From positions 1 through 62,853 of the forward strand of contig JAFPWS010000061.1 of assembly GCA_017412705.1 (NCBI GenBank): 62,853 bases of DNA, read 5' to 3'. This DNA comes from Prevotella sp. GTDB lineage: Bacteria; Bacteroidota; Bacteroidia; Bacteroidales; Bacteroidaceae. Under the pieces are notes generated by a model. That model was not told the DNA's origin. It made no database searches and was given only the letters and a program-made list of their open reading frames with translations. The position numbers and the translations under genes were made by a program. Positions 44,767 to 52,158 of the stretch are shown here, in pieces. Position 1 is the first letter of the stretch. The number at the start of each line of letters is the position of its first letter.

Positions 44767-45109
44767 TATCTGACACTTCTTACACTTCTTGCTAAATTTA
44801 TTGAATATCAGATAATTATAAAGTCATTACCTGACACTGAACCTTACACCTAATCAAACACCTAACCCTTGCGGCATTCCTCTATTCCCATTACGAGTGA
44901 GCACCAGTTACATGCCGACAAAGCAGGAGTTACATGCCGAGAAACTACCAGTTACATGCCGAGAAACTACCAGTTACATGCCTGCAAACTACCGGTTACA
45001 TGCCTGCAAACTTTCTGAAAGCTTAGGTGTCAGGTCAAGTGTTAGGTACTTGTTTTGTAACCCTCTGTAAAACAAAAGTTAGTGTGAGAAGTGTGAGAAG
45101 TGTTAGATA
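44767..45109. repeat. Inverted-repeat structure with five 22-bp repeats
   Basis: The outer arm TATCTGACACTTCTTACACT (44767 onward) is mirrored at 45087-45109 with two mismatches. An inner arm (TACCTGACACTGAACC, 44828 onward) is mirrored at about 45022-45050. The core holds five tandem units starting at 44906, 44928, 44950, 44972 and 44994, an exact 22-bp period, sharing GTTACATGCC. No gene is seen between 44723 and 45240. The design is the same as at 7063-7476, where the arms differ in sequence but the core units are the same family. Confidence 0.85.
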
Positions 45110-45240
45110 CTTTTTATTTCAAGAGTATTTTGGGTTTATTTCTCGATATGCTCAATGATATTTTATAGCATTTTTTTCACATTTGCCATTGTTTTGGTGA
45201 AAAAGATGCTAAATCTTTTTGATAATTAATTTCTTTTGTT

Positions 45241-45248
45241 TATCTTTG
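45241..45248 (+). promoter_or_regulatory. -7 box of the AAA/DUF3226 pair
   Basis: TATCTTTG followed by CA, 13 bases before the ATG at 45262. Confidence 0.65.
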
Positions 45249-45261
45249 CAAGATAAAGTGT

Positions 45262-46359
45262 ATGGATACTATAAATATGAATGGATTTAAGAGCATACAG
45301 ATTGATAATTTCAGAGGCATCGACCATCTGAAGATAGACGATTCCTCCCGTGTCAATGTGTTCCTCGGGCAGAATGGTTATGGAAAGACATCTGTTCTTG
45401 AAGCCATATTGATTCTTGCGGGGATGTCGAATCCTGGTCTTCCTCAAAGTGTCAATATGTTAAGGTCAAGGGGTGCTGCTGGGCAGTTTTTAGATGTGAG
45501 ATACTATTTTCACAATTTGGTTTTAACAACACCTCCTGAGGTTTCGTCGGAACAAATTGATGGAGTAAAGCGACATCTGACCTTAAAGATGCCATTTGTC
45601 TTTGAAGAGCAACCACAGGTTACTACCCCAATAGGCCAAATCCAACGTTCTGATGCGATGGTTCAAGTCAATCAGGTTGAGATGGATTTTGACATTACGG
45701 CTGACAATGTTGTTAATAGGTTCAAAAGTACAATGACTTTTAATCAACAAGGGCTCATTAAGGAGAGAAAAATTGCTGAAGGTTATCAAGAGAAATTGTA
45801 TGCATCGTTGATTTCTGCAAGCCTCGCTGCACCAAATGCCGCAAGTGACTTGGCGGAATTGGTAAAACGGAAGATGAAACAAGTGGTCGTAGACAGACTT
45901 GCCTATTTTGACAGCAGGATAACCAATATTGAAGTTTTGTCTGATGGTGTTTTTGTCGGAATTGAAGGAGTTCCTGAGCTGTTGCCTGTATCCATGCATG
46001 GTGATGGTTTGTTCCGATATCTGACGATTTTGGCTGCTTCTGCCAACCCAGTTTCTAATATTCTTCTGATAGACGAGATAGACAACGGCTTGCACTATTC
46101 TGTTTATAAGAAGTTGTGGGAAGCAATTTTCGCATTAGCAACGACCACCAATAAACAAGTGTTTGTGACCACACATAGTAAGGAAACACTTGGGTATTTG
46201 AACGAGATGTTGCAAGATAATCCTATCTATAAGCCCGACTTGCGCTTATACACATTAGAGAAGACTTTGAAAAAAGGTCTTCAAGCCTATATGCTCACTC
46301 ATGAAGGGCTGAGAGGTGCCTGTGATAATGATATAGAACTTAGAAGCATTGTCCTATGA
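45262..46359 (+). CDS. AAA family ATPase, OLD/AriA-like
   Basis: A 365-residue ABC-type ATPase. NFRGIDHLKI and FLGQNGYGKTSVLEAIL (Walker A, residues 36-43) are at the N-terminus; ILLIDEIDNGLHYSVYKKLW (Walker B, near 267) and FVTTHSKETL (switch His) are near the C-terminus, as in AAA_15/AAA_21 proteins. It ends without a nuclease domain; the next gene, which overlaps by four bases, supplies a TOPRIM-like protein. This two-gene form resembles PARIS (AriA/AriB) and split OLD systems, both anti-phage. An in-frame ATG at 45277 is an alternative start. Confidence 0.88.
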   Translation: MDTINMNGFKSIQIDNFRGIDHLKIDDSSRVNVFLGQNGYGKTSVLEAILILAGMSNPGLPQSVNMLRSRGAAGQFLDVRYYFHNLVLTTPPEVSSEQIDGVKRHLTLKMPFVFEEQPQVTTPIGQIQRSDAMVQVNQVEMDFDITADNVVNRFKSTMTFNQQGLIKERKIAEGYQEKLYASLISASLAAPNAASDLAELVKRKMKQVVVDRLAYFDSRITNIEVLSDGVFVGIEGVPELLPVSMHGDGLFRYLTILAASANPVSNILLIDEIDNGLHYSVYKKLWEAIFALATTTNKQVFVTTHSKETLGYLNEMLQDNPIYKPDLRLYTLEKTLKKGLQAYMLTHEGLRGACDNDIELRSIVL

Positions 46360-46985
46360 ATAAAAGATTCCGTATTTTCGTAGAAGGCGATGCTGACAAG
46401 AAATTCCTAAGTGACTATTACCATCACCTTTTTCATGAAAAAGCCCCACAATTTAGTATCATCCACACAGGTGATTTGAAGGGGGACAAAACAGGTGGTC
46501 TCAAAAAATTGTCGGACGAAATCAACATCAGGGAAATGCACATCAATTCTGACCAAGGAGGAGTCAACCTTGTTATATTTGATGCTGATAAAGATGTTGA
46601 AACCCGTCGTAAGGAGTTGGAAGCTGTCAAGGAGCAATATCATGTGGAATTCGAACTGTTCCTTTTGCCCAATAATCAAGATACTGGTGCGTTGGAAGAC
46701 ATGTTGGAGAGTATCATCAATCCGAATAATCGTCCCATCTTTGATTGCTGGGAGAACTACGAGAAAGAATTGGTACAACTTGATATACCAGACAGGACTC
46801 CACCGCCATTGACAACCCCAGCAAAGAAGACCAAGATATATGGCTATCTTGAAGCATTGTTGGGAGAATCAAAAAGTCAGAAAGAACTGATAAAGGAGGT
46901 CAATCGCAACTACGAGCCCCCCCAGCACTGGAATCTGGATGCAGAGTATCTGGAGCTGCTGAAGGAGTTTTTAATGAATAAATAG
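46356..46985 (+). CDS. DUF3226 (TOPRIM-like) protein, partner of the AAA ATPase
   Basis: A 209-residue protein. RIFVEGDADKKFL (Glu10) and NLVIFDADKDVE (Asp76, Asp78) have the E...DxD layout of TOPRIM folds, as in the DUF3226 and DUF4435 families. DUF4435 is the AriB effector in PARIS; here the family is DUF3226 instead, so the activity may be a nuclease but is not shown. Its ATG overlaps the ATPase stop, so the two proteins should be made in fixed ratio. A decayed copy of its C-terminal end lies about 200 bp further on. Confidence 0.82.
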   Translation: MNKRFRIFVEGDADKKFLSDYYHHLFHEKAPQFSIIHTGDLKGDKTGGLKKLSDEINIREMHINSDQGGVNLVIFDADKDVETRRKELEAVKEQYHVEFELFLLPNNQDTGALEDMLESIINPNNRPIFDCWENYEKELVQLDIPDRTPPPLTTPAKKTKIYGYLEALLGESKSQKELIKEVNRNYEPPQHWNLDAEYLELLKEFLMNK

Positions 46986-47290
46986 AATAAAAGAATAAAT
47001 TGTAAAGTTAATACGATGAAGATAAGATAAAAAGACATAGATTCTACAACATCCTTGACGAGACTGAGGAAGCATAATTAGGATACTGAATCACGTCAGT
47101 TTAGACAAGGCAACTATGGCAAGAAAGGAAAAAGAACAAATACAAATGAGACAACTCAATTATCTGAAATGCAACTACGAAAATACTCAGCACCTTTTCT
47201 GGATGCAGAGTATGTGGATATTTTGAAAGGCGGATTTCTTATCACCTTCAAAAACAAAACATTAAGTGTATGTAATATAGACAAAAGAGT
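46986..47290. other. Gap with a degenerate copy of the DUF3226 gene end
   Basis: Bases about 47165-47240 repeat, with changes and frame loss, the end of the DUF3226 gene (46905-46970): CTGGATGCAGAGTAT occurs in both, and CAACTACGA and CAGCAC lie at similar distances before it. No intact gene is present. It may be the tail of a second, lost DUF3226-type gene or a duplication formed when the DUF4062 gene arrived. Confidence 0.6.
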
Positions 47291-48235
47291 ATGGCAAAAC
47301 CTAGAATTTTTATAAGTTCAACATTTTATGATTTGAAACAGATTCGAGTAGATCTTGATAATTTTATTAAAGGTCTAGGATATGATGTTGTTAGGAATGA
47401 ACAAGGAGGAATTCCATATGGTACAAATGAAAATTTGGAAGACTATTGTTATAATGAAATAGCATCAGTTGATATTTTAGTCGCAATAATTGGAGGAAGA
47501 TTTGGCTCAACATCAAAAGACGAGAAGTATTCAATATCCAATGAGGAGATAAAAACTGCAATTAATCACAATAAACAAGTGTATATATTCATAGAAAAAG
47601 ATGTTGATGCAGAATACTACACATATTTAAAAAACAAAGGGGCAGACATAAAATTCTCTCATGCAGATGATGTTAGAATTTATCAATTTATAGAAGAAAT
47701 AAGGTCATTTAAAAAGAATAATGTCATACAGACGTTCCTTTCTTCTGGTGATATTATCACATTTCTGAAAGAACAATGGGCGGGTTTATTTCAACGATAT
47801 TTGCAATTTCAAGCAAATATGGTTGAAATTGACACTATTAAATTATTGAATGATTCTTTGAACACTGTGCAAGACCTAACAAAATATTTAGCAGAACATA
47901 GTAAAACTCAAGACGAGAGGATTGAAGACTACTTAATTTACAATCACCCATTATTCGCTTCATTAAGAAAGGTAATGAACTGGAAATTCCCTATAGTGTT
48001 TCACTCTTTAAATGATTTATCATTATTATTGGAACCTTGGGGATATCATTTCCCACCAAATTCTAATAAGGATGGCTATTATCTATATGTTAACTCTAAA
48101 CTTTCTATTAATTTATACATTAACAAAAAATGTTTCTCTAATGATGGGAGATTATTGGCAAAACTTAATATTGACAATGATGAGCAACTAATATTTAAGG
48201 AGTCGTTTGATGCTATCGAAGATCTTCCATTTTAG
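47291..48235 (+). CDS. DUF4062 domain protein
   Basis: A 314-residue protein. The first 130 residues are a DUF4062 domain: RIFISSTFYDLKQIRVDLDN, then VDILVAIIGGRFGSTS and KYSISNEEIKTAINHNKQVY, a TIR-like or nucleoside-deoxyribosyltransferase-like fold found in many NTPase and defence proteins. The remainder is helical with no recognised motif. The gene is far richer in A and T than its neighbours, a sign of recent transfer. It is flanked by gaps on both sides and is probably monocistronic. A defence role is inferred from the domain and setting. Confidence 0.8.
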   Translation: MAKPRIFISSTFYDLKQIRVDLDNFIKGLGYDVVRNEQGGIPYGTNENLEDYCYNEIASVDILVAIIGGRFGSTSKDEKYSISNEEIKTAINHNKQVYIFIEKDVDAEYYTYLKNKGADIKFSHADDVRIYQFIEEIRSFKKNNVIQTFLSSGDIITFLKEQWAGLFQRYLQFQANMVEIDTIKLLNDSLNTVQDLTKYLAEHSKTQDERIEDYLIYNHPLFASLRKVMNWKFPIVFHSLNDLSLLLEPWGYHFPPNSNKDGYYLYVNSKLSINLYINKKCFSNDGRLLAKLNIDNDEQLIFKESFDAIEDLPF

Positions 48236-48263
48236 GAGTGTTCGATTATGACTCATTATGAGT

Positions 48264-48320
48264 TAGTGGATAAATCCATTACACTTAGTTGGTAACCGCA
48301 AAGTAGTTAGTGGGTAACTC
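48264..48320 (+). repeat. Three short direct repeats upstream of the DUF2075 gene
   Basis: TTAGTGGATAA, TTAGTTGGTAA and TTAGTGGGTAA lie within about 57 bp ahead of the nuclease-helicase gene. They could be regulator sites or slippage remnants. No TAnnTTTG box is seen here. Confidence 0.4.
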
Positions 48321-48354
48321 AAAATAGATCGTTAAATAATGATTTAGACTACAT

Positions 48355-50454
48355 ATGATAAATAGATACTTCTATAGAACGTCAATGTCTGTTTTTATCA
48401 ACAGTTCCGTTGATGCAATCTTTGGACGTATTTCTCGAAATGACGAGGGGGATAGTGTTGCAGAACAAAAGTATGCATGGTCTGAAGAGATAGAGATTTT
48501 GCAAAATGTATTGTTGCCGTGGAAGGAGGAAAACGGAGAAATTCTTTTTGAATACTCTATTCCCAGATTGGGTAAACGAATAGACGTTGTGTTGCTACTA
48601 CGTGGAATAGTATTTGCTATAGAGTTTAAAGCTGGTCAGAATACCTATTTGCAGGCTGATATGGAACAGGTGCTGGATTATGCACTTGATCTAAAGAATT
48701 TTCATTTAGATAGCCATAAGCGTATTATCGTTCCAATCCTTGTTGCGACAGAGGCAAAACAGAGCAGCCATGAGTTGAGCTTTTCTGTTTATGACGACCA
48801 TATCTATAATCCTCTGTTAACCAACAATGACAATTTAAGAGAACTAATAGAAGCTGTAATAAAACATGAAAATGCACAGCCTTCTTCTATAAGTGAATTT
48901 TCTGAGTGGGCTATTAGTCGGTATTCACCAACACCAACTATCATTGAGGCTGCCAGCGCATTGTATCAAAATCATTCTGTTGAGGATATCACCCGCCATG
49001 AAGCTGCAGGTGCGTCATTAGAAGATACTACTCAATTTGTTTTGGATGTCATTAATCATAGCAAAGAGCATAAAGAGAAAAGTATTTGCTTTGTTACTGG
49101 TGTACCTGGGGCGGGAAAAACTCTTGTTGGTTTGAATGTCGCTATTCAACAATCTATAAAAGCAGAAAACGAACCAGAGGGTGAACGTAATCTGGCTGTA
49201 TATCTATCAGGTAACGGCCCACTGGTGAAAGTATTAACGGCAGCATTGGCCAAGGATAAACAAAGACGAGAACACGAAAAGGGTAATAAGTGTAACATTA
49301 CAGATGCTAAGCGTGAGGTGTCACAGTTCATTCAAATTATCCATCGCTATCGTGGAAATATGTTAGCAAAAATCAAACTGCCGATAACCAATGGCCGATT
49401 GGAAATTGATGAGACGAAATCTGTCGCTCACCAGACCGCAGGACATGGTGAAGTAGAACATGTGGCTATCTTCGATGAGGCTCAGCGTTCTTGGGATTTG
49501 GAACATCTTGCTGGATGGTTGGCACGAGGCGGAAGCAGGGGTGGTATGAAGAAAGTTCCTAACTTCCCTATGTCTGAAGCCGAATTTCTAATTTGGTCGC
49601 TTGATCTAAGAAAAGACTGGGCTGTAATCGTTTGTCTTGTTGGAGGTGGTCAGGAAATCAATACAGGTGAGGCTGGTATTGGTGAATGGATTCGTGCTGT
49701 CAATGAGACATTCCCCAACTGGAAGGTTTATCTCTCTAAACACCTTACTGATAAAGAATACGCAGAGGGTAACGTTGCGGAATTGGTTAGCCATAATCCT
49801 AATGCACTACAGGTTGATCAACTGCATTTGGCTGTTTCTATGCGTTCTTTCCGTGCGGAAAACTTGTCGAAGTTTGTTCATTATGTACTGGACAGAGATA
49901 TAGAACAGGCAAAAGAGCTTTATAAGTCGTTCAAAGATAAGTATCCTGTTGTACTGACTCGTGATTTGGACAAGGCCAAGAAATGGTTAGAAGAAAAGGC
50001 TCGTGGTTCTGAAAGATATGGTATAGTAGTATCTTCGCAAGCCTATCGTTTGAAACCTTTAGCTATTGATGTAAGATTGCAGCCAGATATAGAAAGCTGG
50101 TTCCTTGCCGACAAGATGGATGTACGTTCTTCTTTGTTCTTGGAAGATGCTGCCACAGAGTTTGATATACAGGGATTAGAGCTTGATTGGACGTGCTTAG
50201 TTTGGGATGGTGATTTCCGTTACAAGCCCGATGGCTGGGACCATAATGCATTCAGAGGAAGTAAGTGGATGAAGATTCGTCAGGCAGAAGCCCAATCATA
50301 CCAACTGAATGCTTACCGAGTGTTAATGACTCGTGCTCGCCAAGGAATGATTATTTGTGTGCCAAACGGCAATCCTGATGATCATACCCGTCTGCCAGAA
50401 TATTATAATAGTACATACTTCTATTTGAAATCTATTGGTTTAGAGGAGATATGA
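48355..50454 (+). CDS. PD-(D/E)XK nuclease fused to DUF2075 SF1-type helicase
   Basis: A 699-residue protein. The N-terminus has a PD-(D/E)XK-like motif: RLGKRIDVVLLLRGIVFAIE followed by FKAG (Asp77, Glu90, Lys92). A DUF2075 (Schlafen-type AAA) P-loop domain follows: VTGVPGAGKTLVGLNVA (Walker A near 247), VAIFDEAQRSW (Walker B near 372), and the late motif YRVLMTRARQGMIICVP, typical of SF1 helicases. It probably acts on DNA or RNA, cutting and unwinding. Its stop overlaps the NUDIX start by four bases. An in-frame ATG 30 bp downstream of the start is an alternative. Confidence 0.83.
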   Translation: MINRYFYRTSMSVFINSSVDAIFGRISRNDEGDSVAEQKYAWSEEIEILQNVLLPWKEENGEILFEYSIPRLGKRIDVVLLLRGIVFAIEFKAGQNTYLQADMEQVLDYALDLKNFHLDSHKRIIVPILVATEAKQSSHELSFSVYDDHIYNPLLTNNDNLRELIEAVIKHENAQPSSISEFSEWAISRYSPTPTIIEAASALYQNHSVEDITRHEAAGASLEDTTQFVLDVINHSKEHKEKSICFVTGVPGAGKTLVGLNVAIQQSIKAENEPEGERNLAVYLSGNGPLVKVLTAALAKDKQRREHEKGNKCNITDAKREVSQFIQIIHRYRGNMLAKIKLPITNGRLEIDETKSVAHQTAGHGEVEHVAIFDEAQRSWDLEHLAGWLARGGSRGGMKKVPNFPMSEAEFLIWSLDLRKDWAVIVCLVGGGQEINTGEAGIGEWIRAVNETFPNWKVYLSKHLTDKEYAEGNVAELVSHNPNALQVDQLHLAVSMRSFRAENLSKFVHYVLDRDIEQAKELYKSFKDKYPVVLTRDLDKAKKWLEEKARGSERYGIVVSSQAYRLKPLAIDVRLQPDIESWFLADKMDVRSSLFLEDAATEFDIQGLELDWTCLVWDGDFRYKPDGWDHNAFRGSKWMKIRQAEAQSYQLNAYRVLMTRARQGMIICVPNGNPDDHTRLPEYYNSTYFYLKSIGLEEI

Positions 50455-50834
50455 AACAGATAGAAGTCGTAGCAGCGATCATTCGTAAGGGAGATAAGCT
50501 ATTCGCCACCCAGCGGGGATACGGTGAGTGGAAAGACTGGTGGGAGTTTCCAGGCGGAAAGATGGAGGCAGGGGAAACACCAGAGAAGGCGCTGAAGCGG
50601 GAGATACGTGAGGAACTGTCAACGGAGATTAGCGTGGACGGGTTTCTGTGTACGGTAGAGTATGACTATCCGAAGTTTCATTTAACCATGCATTGTTACC
50701 TCTGCTCACTACTCACAGAGGCGCTTTATCTGAATGAGCATGAAGCAGCGAAATGGCTCTCTAAGGAAGAACTGGACAGCGTGAAGTGGTTGCCAGCGGA
50801 CTTAGGAATAATAAAGACAATATCGAATAGATAA
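50451..50834 (+). CDS. NUDIX hydrolase, MutT/NudG-like
   Basis: A 127-residue NUDIX protein. GGKMEAGETPEKALKREIRE with EEL is the full Nudix box (Gx5Ex7REUxEExGU), so it should be active. FATQRGYGEWKDWWEFPGGK resembles (deoxy)nucleoside-triphosphate pyrophosphohydrolases such as NudG and MutT. Codon and base use are closer to the chromosome than those of the DUF4062 gene. It is translationally coupled to the nuclease-helicase, which suggests a joint role, perhaps in nucleotide clearance during defence. Confidence 0.87.
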   Translation: MKQIEVVAAIIRKGDKLFATQRGYGEWKDWWEFPGGKMEAGETPEKALKREIREELSTEISVDGFLCTVEYDYPKFHLTMHCYLCSLLTEALYLNEHEAAKWLSKEELDSVKWLPADLGIIKTISNR

Positions 50835-50850
50835 ACAAGTTAATAAAATT

Positions 50851-51024
50851 ATGATAACAACTTATGATAATGTAAACCATTTGTCGCTTAGAAATGATTG
50901 GATTGACATTGAGGCAACGAGGACGGAGAAAGATGGAGCCGAGAAGGAATATTCCGTCTCGTTGGCGAAACTGGCAGAGATGAAGAAGCGGCTCGAAAGC
51001 GGCTATACCAGTTTTTGGAGTTAA
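50851..51024 (+). CDS. Small hypothetical protein
   Basis: A 57-residue frame beginning MITTYDNVNHLSLRNDWIDI and ending in LESGYTSFWS. It lies 16 bp after the NUDIX gene and 15 bp before the Fic gene, so an operon position is plausible. Charged and partly helical, without a known motif. It contains no S/TxxxE[G/N] Fic-inhibitory motif, so it is not a VbhA-type antitoxin. Confidence 0.5.
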   Translation: MITTYDNVNHLSLRNDWIDIEATRTEKDGAEKEYSVSLAKLAEMKKRLESGYTSFWS

Positions 51025-51039
51025 AACGTAATCAAGCGT

Positions 51040-52116
51040 ATGGGAAAGATAGAAGAGTTATATCAGGAATGGCAGAGCGTTCAGCCACTGAAAGAGGAGG
51101 ACGCACGTCGATTGAACCAGAAGTTTATGCTGGAGTTCAATTATAACAGCAACCATATTGAGGGTAATACCTTGACGTATGGGCAGACGGAACTTTTACT
51201 GATGTTTGGTCGTGTGGTCGGTGAAGCCAATATGAAAGATCTGGAAGAGATGAAGGCTCATAATGTCTGCCTGAAGATGATGCAGGAAGAGGCAGGTATC
51301 AAAGAAAAGCCTTTGACAGAACTCTTTATCCGTACCCTTCACCAGACTATGCTGCGAGAAGATTATACAGTCTATAGGCAATTGCCTGGTGGTGTTAATA
51401 CGAGTTATGTGGTTCATGCTGGGTGTTACAAGACACGCCCTAATTCTGTCATTACACCGTTAGGAGAACGCTTTGAATATGCATCGCCAGAAGAAACTCC
51501 AGCTTTGATGGCAGATTTGATTGCATGGTATAATCAGGCTGAGGCAGAAAAGTCAATGACTCCTGTAGAACTGGCTGCTTTGTTTCACTACCGTTATATT
51601 CGTATCCACCCGTTTGAAGATGGGAATGGTCGTATAGCCCGCTTATTGATGAACTATATTCTGACGAAGCATGACTATCCGATGCTGGTGATTCGCAGCA
51701 AAGCCAAGAAGCAGTATCTTGACGCATTGGGGAAGGCAGATAAGATTGTAGGACCAGTTCCCTCAGATGGCGCACACGCCACGTTGGAGCTGGCTCGTGA
51801 CTTCATAACATATATTTCTCACCAGATGGAGGACACTATTGAAAACAATCTGAAGTTTATAGGCGAGAAGGCTGATGCTGTTTGGTGGTTTGACGGAGAA
51901 CTCATCACATTTAAAAATGAAACTACAATTACTATTCTCAATGCGATGCTTGATAACCCAAAGGTTACAACTAAACAAATAGCAGAAACCGCTGGCGTTA
52001 GCGCGACTTCTATTCAAAAACATTTGGTGAAGTTGCAAGAAAACAAATACATCGTACGCATCGGTGGAAGAAAAAACGGCGAGTGGAAAGTAAACTTGAT
52101 CCGAACGAATAAATAG
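51040..52116 (+). CDS. Fic family protein, class II, with C-terminal winged helix
   Basis: A 358-residue protein. The catalytic motif HPFEDGNGRIARLL matches HxFx(D/E)GNGRxxR. Near residue 37, SNHIEGN is the S/TxxxE[G/N] inhibitory motif, placed N-terminally to the Fic core, so it is self-inhibited (class II). The last 70 residues form a winged helix (NPKVTTKQIAETAGVSATSI, then QKHLVKL), suggesting DNA binding. Fic enzymes of this type mostly AMPylate proteins; the target is unknown. It lies between the NUDIX and DUF2357 genes. Confidence 0.92.
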   Translation: MGKIEELYQEWQSVQPLKEEDARRLNQKFMLEFNYNSNHIEGNTLTYGQTELLLMFGRVVGEANMKDLEEMKAHNVCLKMMQEEAGIKEKPLTELFIRTLHQTMLREDYTVYRQLPGGVNTSYVVHAGCYKTRPNSVITPLGERFEYASPEETPALMADLIAWYNQAEAEKSMTPVELAALFHYRYIRIHPFEDGNGRIARLLMNYILTKHDYPMLVIRSKAKKQYLDALGKADKIVGPVPSDGAHATLELARDFITYISHQMEDTIENNLKFIGEKADAVWWFDGELITFKNETTITILNAMLDNPKVTTKQIAETAGVSATSIQKHLVKLQENKYIVRIGGRKNGEWKVNLIRTNK

Positions 52117-52158
52117 AGCCACATTTTTATACACAACCTTTTAGGGTTATGTAAAGGT

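Noticed and set aside
42410-45015. 22-bp arrays as a CRISPR
   Set aside because: Units are directly contiguous with no spacers and there are no cas genes; the arrays also have opposite orientations on the two sides of one gene.
50851-51024. 57-residue protein as a VbhA-type Fic antitoxin
   Set aside because: It has no S/TxxxE[G/N] motif, and the Fic protein carries its own inhibitory motif.
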